The translations under genes were made by a program, and so were the position numbers. A stretch of DNA of 64,000 nucleotides from Nocardioides aurantiacus (GTDB lineage Bacteria > Actinomycetota > Actinomycetes > Propionibacteriales > Nocardioidaceae), in the NCBI RefSeq assembly GCF_003752505.1, contig NZ_RKHO01000001.1, forward strand, positions 3,996,009 to 4,060,008. The letters run 5' to 3'. Positions 36,836-45,164 of the stretch are shown piece by piece (within the stretch, counting starts at the first letter, position 1; every line of letters starts with the position of its first letter). The notes under the pieces were generated by a model. It was not told the DNA's origin, searched no databases, and worked only from the letters and a program-made list of their open reading frames with translations.

Positions 36836-37803
36836 TCAGCCTCCGCGCCCTGGCGGCACTCGTCGAGGAGCACGGCGACGAGCTCGACCACCCCGTCGCG
36901 CCGTTCCTGCTGGGGAGTCGCAGCCTCGACACCGACACGGCCCCGGCGCTGATGGGGATCCTCAACCTCTCCCGCGACTCGTGGTACCGCGAGAGCGTCG
37001 CCACCACCCGCGAGCACGCCGTACGCCGCGGCCGGACGCTCGCCGCCCAGGGCGCCGACCTCGTCGACGTCGGCGCGGAGTCCAGCGACGCCGCGACCGA
37101 GCGCGTCACCGCGCAGCGCCAGACCGACCAGCTGGTGCCGGTGATCGAGGAGCTCGCTGCGGCGGGCGTCGCGACCAGCGTCGAGAGCTACCACCCCTCG
37201 ACCGTCGAGGCGTGCCTGAAGGCGGGCTCGTCGGTGATCAACCTCAGCGGGTCGGCCGACGACGAGGAGATGTTCGGCCTCGCCGCGTCGTACGGCGCCT
37301 CGGTCGTGCTGTGCCACATCGTCGGCACCCACGCCCGCGACCTGGCCGACCCCGCGCAGGCCGTCGAGGCGGACCCGTTCCCGCGGATGCTCGAGCAGTT
37401 CGAGCGACGCCTCGCCCACGCCCACGAGCTCGGGGTGCCGAGCGTGGCCGTGGACCCGGGCATCGGGTTCGGCTTCTCCTGGCTGCCCGACCCGGTCGAC
37501 CGGGCGCGCTACCAGGCGGCGGTGCTGCTGCAGACGTTCCGGCTGCGCCGCCTCGGGGCGCCGGTGTGCCACGCGCTGCCGAGCGCGATCGACCTGTTCG
37601 GCGAGGAGGTCCGCACCGCCGAGGGGTTCTTCGCGGTGCTCGCCTCCCTCGGTCGGACCGGGATCTACCGCACCCACGAGGTGCCGCGCGTGAAGGTCGT
37701 GCTCGACGCCGTGCGCGGGCTGCCGACCCAGCCGCCCGCCCCGCCGGTCTCGTCGTCGGGCCTCGACCGCGACGAGGACGGCGTCGACCGCGAGCAGCGC
37801 TGA
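36832..37803 (+). CDS. Dihydropteroate-synthase-like protein (divergent)
   Basis: 323 residues with the pterin-binding TIM-barrel pattern: ALMGILNLSRDSWYRES (canonical MGVLNVTPDSF), ADLVDVGAESS, the Asp-Pro motif VAVDPGIGFGF and the end GIYRTHEVPRVKVV. Several pterin- and pABA-contact positions differ from true FolP: the Thr-Pro of loop 1 and the GGESTRPGA loop are changed. It is therefore more like the non-catalytic FolP2 group than folate-making DHPS. Coupled to the RibD-like reductase by a 4-base overlap. Function uncertain; possibly binds a pterin or related ring. Confidence 0.82.
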   Translation: MISLRALAALVEEHGDELDHPVAPFLLGSRSLDTDTAPALMGILNLSRDSWYRESVATTREHAVRRGRTLAAQGADLVDVGAESSDAATERVTAQRQTDQLVPVIEELAAAGVATSVESYHPSTVEACLKAGSSVINLSGSADDEEMFGLAASYGASVVLCHIVGTHARDLADPAQAVEADPFPRMLEQFERRLAHAHELGVPSVAVDPGIGFGFSWLPDPVDRARYQAAVLLQTFRLRRLGAPVCHALPSAIDLFGEEVRTAEGFFAVLASLGRTGIYRTHEVPRVKVVLDAVRGLPTQPPAPPVSSSGLDRDEDGVDREQR

Positions 37804-37841
37804 GGTGTAGTCCAGCGAGGGGCCGGGCCGCCGGGCGGCCG

Positions 37842-37847
37842 TAGGAT
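37842..37847 (+). promoter_or_regulatory. -10 box of leaderless alpha/beta-hydrolase gene
   Basis: TAGGAT, six bases, ATG 37854. Confidence 0.5.
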
Positions 37848-37853
37848 CCGGTC

Positions 37854-39524
37854 ATGTCGGCCCTCCGCCAGGGACCACGAGCGCTGGAGCGCTGGGTGCT
37901 GGCGCGCAGTCCGCTCGGCCTGGTCCTGGCGGTCCTCATGCTCGGCGCCACGCTCGCGCCCTCGCTGCTGGTCCGCACCTGGGTCTTCCAGGGCGTGCTG
38001 AGCGGTGTCGGGCTGGCCGTGGGCTACGGCGTCGGCGTCGCCCTGACCGCTGCCGGGCGCTGGCTCCTGGGCCGCGTCGGGTGGGACCCGCCGGTCCTGG
38101 GTGCCCGGCCGCGGTGGGTGCTCGTGGCCGTCCTCGTCGTGGTCGCCGCCCTCGACGTGGCCCGGGCCGCGGGGGAGCACCGGTGGACCTGGGACCGGCT
38201 GGGCTACTCGCCGACGCTCACCGCCACGGCGTACGTCGGCGCGATCGGCCTGGCGCTGCTGACCCTGCTGGTGCTGCTGGTGCTGGCGTGGCTGGTCCGG
38301 CTGCTGCAGCGACGGGTGGCCTCGGTGGGCGCGCGGTGGCTGCCGGCCTGGGTGGCCGGCGGGCTCGCGCTCGTGGTGGTGCTGTGGGCGCTGCTGGCCT
38401 CGGCCAACACCTGGGTGCTGGAGCGGTCGCTGGACGGCATGAACACCGCCTTCGCCGCCGAGGACCTCGAGGTGAGGGCGAGCACGCCCGGGCCGGCGCC
38501 CGACGCGCTGCGGTCGGGTACCCCCGACTCGCTGGTCACCTGGCCCGAGATCGGCCACGAGGGCCGCCGCTTCCTCACCGCGGGACCGACCGCGGAGGAG
38601 ATCCGCGAGCTCGCGCCGGCCGGGGGCCCGGCGGTGCGCGAGCCGGTGCGGGTGTACGTCGGCCGGGCCGCGGCCGACGACGTCGCCGGCCGGGTGCGGC
38701 TGGCGCTCGCGGAGATGGACCGGCTCGGTGCCTTCGATCGCCGGGCCGTGCTGGTGGTGGTCCCGACCGGCACCGGCTGGGTCAACGAGCAGATCGTCGC
38801 GCCGCCGGAGTGGCTGCTCGGCGGCGACGTCGCCACCGTCGCCGTGCAGTACTCCCACCTGCCGAGCCCGATGGCCTACCTGGGCGAGCACGAGGGCGCG
38901 GGGGAGACCGGCCGTCAGCTCATCGCCGGCGTGCAGGCCCGGATCGCGCAGCGGCCCGCGACGGACCGGCCAGCGCTGCTGGTGGCCGGCGAGAGCCTGG
39001 GCAGCCACGGCGGATCGGAGGCGTTCACCGACCTCGACGACCTGGTGGCCGGCACGCGGGCCAGCCTGTGGATCGGGCCGCCGGAGTTCATGCACCTGCG
39101 CCGCGAGGCCGAGCGGGTGCGGCAGCCCGGGTCGCCGCAGATCGCCCCGGTCGTGGGCGAGGGGCGCGACGTGGTGTTCGCCAACCGGCGTACCGACCTC
39201 GACGGGACGCGGCCCCGCTCGGTCTTCCTGCAGCAGGCCGACGACCCGATCGTCTGGTGGGACGTCCCCACGCTGTGGGACCGGCCCGACTGGCTCGAGG
39301 AGCGACGCGACCCGGCCATCAACCCGGCGATCTCCTGGCGGCCGTCGGCGACGTTCTTCAACCTCACCATCGACATGGCCGTGGCCAACGACTTCGACGA
39401 GGACCACGGCCACCTCTACGGCACCCAGCCGCTCGCCGCGTGGGCCGCGATGCTGCACCCGCGCGGGTGGGACACCGCGCGGGTCGAGGAGCTGCGGGTG
39501 CGGTTGGCGGTGCTGGGACGCTGA
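37854..39524 (+). CDS. Membrane-anchored alpha/beta-hydrolase family protein
   Basis: 556 residues. The first ~190 residues form about five membrane helices (SPLGLVLAVLMLGATLAPSL and others). The rest is an alpha/beta-hydrolase-like domain: PVRVYVGRAAADD, AVLVVVPTGTGWVNEQ, nucleophile elbow VAGESLGSHGGSEAF with Ser in G-E-S-L-G (~380), and SVFLQQADDPIVWWD holding a likely Asp. This two-part layout is a known actinobacterial family of uncharacterised membrane hydrolases, perhaps acting on lipids or cell-wall esters outside the cytoplasm. A catalytic His is likely in DFDEDHGHLYGT. Leaderless start. Confidence 0.87.
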   Translation: MSALRQGPRALERWVLARSPLGLVLAVLMLGATLAPSLLVRTWVFQGVLSGVGLAVGYGVGVALTAAGRWLLGRVGWDPPVLGARPRWVLVAVLVVVAALDVARAAGEHRWTWDRLGYSPTLTATAYVGAIGLALLTLLVLLVLAWLVRLLQRRVASVGARWLPAWVAGGLALVVVLWALLASANTWVLERSLDGMNTAFAAEDLEVRASTPGPAPDALRSGTPDSLVTWPEIGHEGRRFLTAGPTAEEIRELAPAGGPAVREPVRVYVGRAAADDVAGRVRLALAEMDRLGAFDRRAVLVVVPTGTGWVNEQIVAPPEWLLGGDVATVAVQYSHLPSPMAYLGEHEGAGETGRQLIAGVQARIAQRPATDRPALLVAGESLGSHGGSEAFTDLDDLVAGTRASLWIGPPEFMHLRREAERVRQPGSPQIAPVVGEGRDVVFANRRTDLDGTRPRSVFLQQADDPIVWWDVPTLWDRPDWLEERRDPAINPAISWRPSATFFNLTIDMAVANDFDEDHGHLYGTQPLAAWAAMLHPRGWDTARVEELRVRLAVLGR

Positions 39525-39599
39525 CGCGCGCGCCGGACGTGTCGGCTGCCCGCCAGCCACGGGCGGCCCGAACGCGGGGGCCGGGGGTACGTCCACCCC

Positions 39600-40934
39600 G
39601 TGCCACCACCCCCGTCCCTCAGCCGCCGCGCGCTGCTCGGCAGCGCGCTGGGTCTCGGTGCCTACGGCCTCTCGGGCTGCGCCGGCCTGACCGAGCGCGT
39701 CTCCTCCACCAGCCGCGGCAGTCGCGACACGCTGACCTTCCAGACCTACGGCACCGACGTCGAGGGCAACATCTACGACGTCCTGGCCCGCCGGTTCGAG
39801 GAGCAGAACCGTGGCGTCACCGTCGACGTGACCGTGGTGCCGTTCGCCGAGGCCTCGACGGGCATCGACGCCGGCCTGGTCTCCGGCACCGCGCCCGACA
39901 TCTTCCGCGTCGACTACCCGACGATGGGGGTGTACGCCAGCACCGGCCAGCTGCTCGACCTCGAGGACTCGCTCGACGAGCTCGCCGGTGACTCCTCGAA
40001 GGCGTTCATGGACGCCGTGACCGACCGGGGCCGCGTCTTCGGCATCCCGCAGCACGTCGACACCAGCGCGCTGGTCTACCGGCCCGACGTGCTCCGCGAC
40101 GCCGGCATCACCTCGGTGCCCGACCGGCCCGAGGACGCCTGGAGCTGGGAGGAGTTCGCGCAGGTCGCGGCCACGCTGCGGGACGCGGCGCCGGCCGGCA
40201 GCTCGGCCTTCGCGGTCAACTGGCAGGCGCTCGGCGCCTTCCGCTGGCTCAACTTCCTCTTCCAGGCCGGCGGTCACGTGTACGACGAGGACCGCACCCG
40301 CTCGCTGCTGACGTCGGCCTCCGCCACCCGCGCGCTCGACTTCACCAAGTCGTTCTTCGACGAGGGGCTGGTGCCGCAGACCAGCTCGACCAAGGCGGCG
40401 ACGTACCCGGACGCGCTGTTCACCTCGGGCAGCCTGGCGATGCTGTACGCCGGCAACTTCCTGCTGCCGAGCTTCGCGGACACCATCAAGGACCGCTTCG
40501 AGTACGCCGTGACCTACCTGCCGCGCGACCGGCGCCGGGCCAGCGAGCTGGGCGGCAACGCGCTCGTCGCGACCAAGGGCGCGACCAACCCCGAGCTGGC
40601 CTCGGAGTTCCTGACCTTCATGGCGGCGCCCGCGCAGATGAAGGACTTCTGCGAGGCCTCGGTGCTGCTGCCGACCCGCGACTCGCTGCTCTCGCAGGAG
40701 CTCGACTTCGCCGTCGCGGCCGACCTGATGCCGGTGTACGCCGACCAGGTCACCACCATCGAGCCCCGCGACGTCGCCGACGTCACGACCGCCACCTTCG
40801 CCGAGGTGAACCTGTCGCTCGCCAACGAGCTGGAGACCTGCTTCCTGTCGGGTCGCGGCACCGCGGACACGCTGCAGGCGCTGGCCGAGCAGGTCGACGA
40901 GTCGGCGTACCTCAACCGTCAGGACGCATCGTGA
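39600..40934 (+). CDS. Sugar ABC transporter substrate-binding lipoprotein (extracellular solute-binding family 1)
   Basis: 444 residues. A twin-arginine-like signal with lipobox (SRRALLGSALGLGAYGLSGC) puts the lipid-anchored Cys at ~24. The class-1 binding fold follows with TLTFQTYGTDVEGNIYDVLAR, SGTAPDIFRVDYPTMGVYAS, VFGIPQHVDTSALVYRPDVL and WSWEEFAQVAATL. It binds oligosaccharides or other carbohydrates outside the membrane. The GTG start lies just after a GTACGTCCACCCC leader. Two permeases follow with overlaps, but no ATPase, so a shared MsmK/MsiK-type ATPase elsewhere is needed. Confidence 0.9.
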   Translation: MPPPPSLSRRALLGSALGLGAYGLSGCAGLTERVSSTSRGSRDTLTFQTYGTDVEGNIYDVLARRFEEQNRGVTVDVTVVPFAEASTGIDAGLVSGTAPDIFRVDYPTMGVYASTGQLLDLEDSLDELAGDSSKAFMDAVTDRGRVFGIPQHVDTSALVYRPDVLRDAGITSVPDRPEDAWSWEEFAQVAATLRDAAPAGSSAFAVNWQALGAFRWLNFLFQAGGHVYDEDRTRSLLTSASATRALDFTKSFFDEGLVPQTSSTKAATYPDALFTSGSLAMLYAGNFLLPSFADTIKDRFEYAVTYLPRDRRRASELGGNALVATKGATNPELASEFLTFMAAPAQMKDFCEASVLLPTRDSLLSQELDFAVAADLMPVYADQVTTIEPRDVADVTTATFAEVNLSLANELETCFLSGRGTADTLQALAEQVDESAYLNRQDAS

Positions 40935-41878
40935 CCATTGAGAAGACGGCCCTCGCGCCTGGCCAGGAGGCGCCGGGGGAGCAGGCGACCACGCCCGGCA
41001 CGGCACCGCGGTCGAGGCTGCGCGACAACCGGTCGGCGTACTCCTTGCTGGCGCCCAACCTGCTGCTGATCGGGCTGTTCCTGCTCGTCCCGCTGGTGTG
41101 GTCGCTGCTGATGGCGTTCCAGGCGAAGCGGTCGTTCGGCCTCGGCGAGTGGTCGGGCCTGACCAACCTCTCCCGGCTGCTGAGCGACGACGTGTTCTGG
41201 CGGGCGCTGCTCAACACCGCGATCTTCACCGTCGCCACCGTGCCGCTGAGCGTCGGGCTCGGCCTGGCGCTGGCGCTGCTGATGGACAAGGCGCTGCCCG
41301 GCCGCGGGGTGTTCCGCACGATCGTCTACCTGCCGATCGCGGTCAGCTCGCTCGTGGTGTCGCTGGTCGGGCTGCTGCTGTTCGACGAGTCGATCGGCAT
41401 CCTCAACGGCGTGCTGCGCGACCTCGGCGTGGGGCCGGTGGCGTGGCAGAGCAACGGCGCGCTGGCGATGCTGTCGGTGGTCGTGATGACGCTGTGGACG
41501 CGGGTCGGCTTCGGGATGCTCGTCTACCTCGCAGCGCTGCAGGACGTCGACTCCGAAGTCCTCGAGGCGGCCACGATGGACGGCGCCGGCGGCCTCGACC
41601 GGATCCGCCACGTGGTCGTGCCGTGGTTGCGGCCCACGACGTTCTTCCTGGTCGTGATCAACATGATCTGGTCGTTCCAGGTCTTCGACGTCGTCTACGT
41701 GATGACCAACGGCGGGCCCGGCTACTCCACGACGATGCTGGTGACCTACGCCTACGACGAGGGCTTCGGGCCGTCGCGCAACTTCGGGTACGGCGCCACC
41801 GTCGGCCTCGTCCTGCTCGTCATCACGCTGGCCATCACCGCGGTGCAGCTGCGCGTCAACCGTCGTCAGGAGGCGTGA
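40931..41878 (+). CDS. Carbohydrate ABC transporter permease 1 (MalF/UgpA-type)
   Basis: 315 residues, six membrane helices after a basic N-terminal tail. The EAA loop is EVLEAATMDGAGGLDRIRHV followed by VVPWLRPTTFF, the ATPase contact. Other family marks are SLLMAFQAKRSFG, FWRALLNTAIFTVA and VMTNGGPGYSTTMLVTYAYD. GTG start overlapping the binding-protein stop. It pairs with the next permease to form the heterodimeric channel. Confidence 0.93.
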   Translation: MTIEKTALAPGQEAPGEQATTPGTAPRSRLRDNRSAYSLLAPNLLLIGLFLLVPLVWSLLMAFQAKRSFGLGEWSGLTNLSRLLSDDVFWRALLNTAIFTVATVPLSVGLGLALALLMDKALPGRGVFRTIVYLPIAVSSLVVSLVGLLLFDESIGILNGVLRDLGVGPVAWQSNGALAMLSVVVMTLWTRVGFGMLVYLAALQDVDSEVLEAATMDGAGGLDRIRHVVVPWLRPTTFFLVVINMIWSFQVFDVVYVMTNGGPGYSTTMLVTYAYDEGFGPSRNFGYGATVGLVLLVITLAITAVQLRVNRRQEA

Positions 41879-42684
41879 TGAGCCGCCCGGTCCGCTTCCT
41901 GGTCTGCCTCGTCGTCTCGGCGGTGTTCGTGCTGCCGCTGTTCGCGATGGTCGTGGTCGCCTTCACCCCGCGCGAGCTGGTCTTCGACGGTGGCGCCAGC
42001 CTCTGGCCGTCGAGCTTCACGACGTCGAACTTCACCAATCTCTTCGCCAGCTTCCCGGTCTGGCGGTGGTTCTCCAACGCGATGATCGTGGCCACCCTGA
42101 CGACCGCGCTGTCGGTCGCGGTCAACCTCGCGGCCGGCTTCGCGCTGGCCAAGCTGCAGTTCGCCGGCCGCACGTTCGTGCTGGTCGTGGTGCTGAGCAC
42201 GCTGATGGTGCCGGCGCAGGCCGTGATGATCCCGCAGTTCGAGCTGGTCGCCCGGATGGGCCTGATCGGCCTGTTCTGGGCGGTGATCCTGCCCTCGGCG
42301 TCGACGGCGCTGGGGGTGTTCCTGGCGCGGCAGTTCTTCGTGTCGGTGCCCGACGAGCTGCTCGACGCCGCCCGGCTCGACGGCTGCGGCACGGTCGCGA
42401 CGCTGCGGTACGTCGTACTCCCGATGGCGAAGCCGCTGATCGCCGTCATGGTCCTGCTGGCCTTCATGACGCAGTGGAACGACTTCCTCTGGCCCCTGAT
42501 CACGCTGCGCGACCCCGACCTCTACACCCTCCCCGTCGCGCTGCGGTTCCTCCAGGGCCAGTTCGACGCCGACTACGGCGGGCTGATGGCGATGGCGCTG
42601 CTGTCGTGCGTGCCGCTGTTGGTGGTGTTCGTGGCGCTGCAGCGGTTCTTTGTCGACGGGTTCTCGCGGTCGGGGATCCGGTGA
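41878..42684 (+). CDS. Carbohydrate ABC transporter permease 2 (MalG/UgpE-type)
   Basis: 268 residues, six helices. It has FSNAMIVATLTTALSVAVNL, FALAKLQFAGRTFVL, the EAA loop DELLDAARLDGCGTVATLRY followed by VVLPMAKPLIAV, and TQWNDFLWPLITLRDPD. The ATG overlaps the previous stop by one base (TGATG). It is the last gene before the GC-poor island; a hairpin follows about 16 bases later. Confidence 0.93.
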   Translation: MSRPVRFLVCLVVSAVFVLPLFAMVVVAFTPRELVFDGGASLWPSSFTTSNFTNLFASFPVWRWFSNAMIVATLTTALSVAVNLAAGFALAKLQFAGRTFVLVVVLSTLMVPAQAVMIPQFELVARMGLIGLFWAVILPSASTALGVFLARQFFVSVPDELLDAARLDGCGTVATLRYVVLPMAKPLIAVMVLLAFMTQWNDFLWPLITLRDPDLYTLPVALRFLQGQFDADYGGLMAMALLSCVPLLVVFVALQRFFVDGFSRSGIR

Positions 42685-42700
42685 TCAATTGTGTGCGCAC

Positions 42701-42727
42701 GCCTCGGTGCACCCGCCGTCCCGAGGC
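42701..42727 (+). terminator. Weak hairpin after the sugar permeases
   Basis: GCCTCGG and CCGAGGC (7 pairs, 13-base loop), 17 bases after the permease stop. Likely the operon end. Confidence 0.4.
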
Positions 42728-43083
42728 CCTGCACGCCGCCCGCTGCGACGGAGGTGCGTCCCGCGCAGACACACAGGGCCTGTCAAGGCGGGTGACCGGC
42801 CATCGGAATAGCCGCCACTTCTCACCTGTGGCTGCGGTTGACCAGCCTGCTTTCCCATGTGCATCCGTCAGGTCAGGCCCAGCTGAGGCAATCGTCAAGG
42901 TACGGTTGGCATGCGCGGGACCACCTACGTGAGAATGGTTTCTGTGTAGTTGTGCTTAGCACCTTCGGCTGTGACGCGGTGGACAACATGCGTGTCATGG
43001 CGAGTCGATCGCCGGGTCTCCGGCAGCACGGAACTTCCGTGTCGCGCACCCAATACCTCACGCAAGTACGGGAGGCTCTCGGG
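42728..43083. other. Gene-free leader upstream of SLATT-RT pair; possible non-coding RNA
   Basis: About 356 bases with no convincing coding frame; the open frame reaching back to 42838 reads as unlikely protein. It contains TTGACC (42838-42843) and a TACGGT (42901-42906) that could be promoter pieces, and base composition shifts from very GC-rich to mixed here. Defence reverse transcriptases may use a nearby RNA, so an RNA encoded in this stretch is worth testing; no retron-type paired msr/msd ends were recognised by eye. Confidence 0.35.
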
Positions 43084-43752
43084 ATGACCGAGCCGACTCA
43101 GTCTGACGCCAATTCTCAAGGTGGGACGTCGAGCCACGGCGCCGGCCGTGTGGGTGGGCAGGAGGACTGGCTCGAAAAATTCGAACGTCGTACCTACACC
43201 ACCTTTGTTAGCCGGGCACGCGCATCGGAGCGGCTGGGCGTGCGCGGGATGCTCTGGATGATTGCACTATCCGTTGCCTCCGCATCCACACTCTGCGCCT
43301 CGGTTGTCTCTCTCGCGAATGGGCCGCGACCAGTCTCCCAGGCCGATCTTGGGACGACCCTTTTCTCGCTTGCAACGCTGGTGCTTTCCTTGATCGTTGC
43401 AGCACTCAACTATCAATCGCGCTCTCGAGACTTATTCCATAGTTTTCGAGCAATTCAGCGAGTTTCCTCACAAGCGGAGTCTTTGCGGTATCTCGGTGGA
43501 CCGAGCGCGGGTGGGGGGCCAGAGACATCCGCACTAGAGGGTGCGTACCAAGACGCGCTTGACCAGTCCGAGAACCACACAACCCTGGACTATCATAAGG
43601 CGCGGCGACCGCGGCAAGATGAGCACAAGCGTGAGGATGAGCGTGCGCAGCTTCGAGCAACGATTTTACAAGGCGCTCTGACGGCCCTGCCTGCCGTAAT
43701 CATCGCAGTCAGCCTATTCTGGATCGTCTTCATATTCGTTGATTTGCGCTAG
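43084..43752 (+). CDS. SLATT-type membrane effector protein
   Basis: 222 residues. A Gly/Ser-rich N-terminus, then FERRTYTTFVSRARASERLG, two membrane helices (GMLWMIALSVASASTLCAS ~55-75 and LFSLATLVLSLIVAALNYQ ~93-111), QSRSRDLFHSFRAIQRVS, a charged segment, and a third helix at the C-terminus (ALTALPAVIIAVSLFWIVFI). The helix pair followed by the Q-S-R-S...F-R-A-I-Q region is the SLATT pattern, a predicted pore-forming suicide effector of phage defence. ATG 43084 is chosen for its GGGAGG site 8 bases upstream. The stop overlaps the reverse-transcriptase start. Lower GC and different codon use than the flanks point to recent transfer. Confidence 0.72.
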   Translation: MTEPTQSDANSQGGTSSHGAGRVGGQEDWLEKFERRTYTTFVSRARASERLGVRGMLWMIALSVASASTLCASVVSLANGPRPVSQADLGTTLFSLATLVLSLIVAALNYQSRSRDLFHSFRAIQRVSSQAESLRYLGGPSAGGGPETSALEGAYQDALDQSENHTTLDYHKARRPRQDEHKREDERAQLRATILQGALTALPAVIIAVSLFWIVFIFVDLR

Positions 43753-45119
43753 TGGTCTCTATGAGTGCGAGCGAAGCGTTCCGACGCCACACGACTAAGA
43801 AACAACTACGACAGCAACTCTTAGTGGCGATTCCGTCTGCGCAGGGGGTTGGGCTCGACGGTATTCATCCGAGCGCGATCGATGGGTGGCCGCGAATCCG
43901 CGCTGACGATCTCGTAACATTCGTATCCACCTCGATGCGTTCAGGCACCTTCCGTTTCACCAGTTACCGAGAAGGGCTAGCTTCCCGTGGGCGCGGCCGG
44001 CCGCCACGGATCTTCGCTCTGCCAACGATCCGGGATCGACTGGCGCTTGGCGCCCTCAAGGCCACGCTGTCAGATGTCTATGGCATTTCGGGGCCCGAAC
44101 CGCCGCAGAGAAAAATGGGTCGGGTTGTCGACGCGGTGCGGTCCGGGTCCTATTCACATTTCATGAAGCTGGACATTCAAGACTACTTCTCATCAATTCG
44201 ACACCACGTGTTGCTGGAACGCTTGAGGCGGGATATTCGCTCAACTACGGTCTTGGACCTCTGCGACCGGGCCGTCCGAAATTCGACAGTAGCGTTTGGC
44301 GAGAGGAGTCGGGGACTTTCGTCAGAGCCAGATGGAATCCCACTTGGAATCTCCATCTCGTCAGTTCTCGCCGAAGTGTACCTAAGCGACTTCGATGAGC
44401 GTTTCGGGGCAGATTTTCAGATGTTTAGATACGTCGACGATGTCCTGGTCTTGTTGAAAGACGACCGCCACCCCTTTTCTTCTATGCAATCAGAACTGCG
44501 ACGGCTGGGTCTGCTGACCCATCCACTAGGGACCGTGGGCAAATGTGAAATTGGTCGAATCGCGGACGGATTTCAATACCTCGGGTATCAGTTGGATGAC
44601 CAGTCTGTTGTTGTCGCGAGCGCTGGCATCCGCAAGATCGAGAGTGAACTCGCGCACTTGATATCGAACGCAGCTAGGGTGCGGAAGGGGTCGATACAGA
44701 AGCGCGAGTTCGATCGTCTAGTTTGGCGCCTGAACCTCGTGATTGGTGGGTGCGTTATTGACGGCAGCGCTAGAGGGTGGATTCGCTATTACAACCGAGT
44801 GGACAATTTGACAGTGCTTGGTCACTTGGACGGACTTGTGCGCGATCTCCTGCGGCGGTATGGACTGGCTGGGTCTATAAATACTAAGCGATTTATCTCG
44901 GCCTATTGGGCCAGCTTAGACAACAGTAAGTTTCGCAAGTACGCCTTCGACCTGGACAACGTCACAGCGAGCGACGCAAGGAAGCACCTTGTAGAACTTG
45001 AGAGCTGGCCACGAGCCACGGTATCTGCGCTAAGCGATTCCGAAGCGCAGTCGGCGTTTCGCCGCCAAGTCAGACGCCATGTGATCGATATTGAGCGCGA
45101 CCTGGAACCTGCGTCATAG
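43752..45119 (+). CDS. Reverse transcriptase (defence-type, SLATT-associated)
   Basis: 455 residues. RT palm motifs: motif A HFMKLDIQDYFSSI (Asp141), motif B GIPLGISISSVLAEVY (~195-210), motif C FRYVDDVLVL (Asp229-Asp230), and a later LGYQLDD. The upstream fingers carry RIFALPTIRDRLALGALKA. The retron hallmarks NAxxH and VTG were not found and no maturase or endonuclease domain is present, so this is more like the Abi/unknown-group defence RTs than a retron or group II intron. The GTG at 43752 overlaps the SLATT stop (TAGTG); ATG 43761 is the alternative. It probably makes DNA or senses infection and triggers the SLATT pore. Confidence 0.9.
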   Translation: MVSMSASEAFRRHTTKKQLRQQLLVAIPSAQGVGLDGIHPSAIDGWPRIRADDLVTFVSTSMRSGTFRFTSYREGLASRGRGRPPRIFALPTIRDRLALGALKATLSDVYGISGPEPPQRKMGRVVDAVRSGSYSHFMKLDIQDYFSSIRHHVLLERLRRDIRSTTVLDLCDRAVRNSTVAFGERSRGLSSEPDGIPLGISISSVLAEVYLSDFDERFGADFQMFRYVDDVLVLLKDDRHPFSSMQSELRRLGLLTHPLGTVGKCEIGRIADGFQYLGYQLDDQSVVVASAGIRKIESELAHLISNAARVRKGSIQKREFDRLVWRLNLVIGGCVIDGSARGWIRYYNRVDNLTVLGHLDGLVRDLLRRYGLAGSINTKRFISAYWASLDNSKFRKYAFDLDNVTASDARKHLVELESWPRATVSALSDSEAQSAFRRQVRRHVIDIERDLEPAS

Positions 45120-45164
45120 CGCCGGCGCCGGTCCGGTGCGATCACCACGTCTGACCACGTCTTG

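Noticed and set aside
37665..41006. A 1113-codon minus-strand frame
   Set aside because: Shadow of the alpha/beta-hydrolase and binding-protein genes; composition biased, no motif.
43752..45119. Classification of the RT as a retron
   Set aside because: No NAxxH or VTG motif and no paired msr/msd repeat ends seen upstream; defence-type RT with SLATT partner fits better.
43752..45119. Group II intron maturase
   Set aside because: No maturase X domain, no HNH/En domain and no intron ribozyme ends in the flanks.
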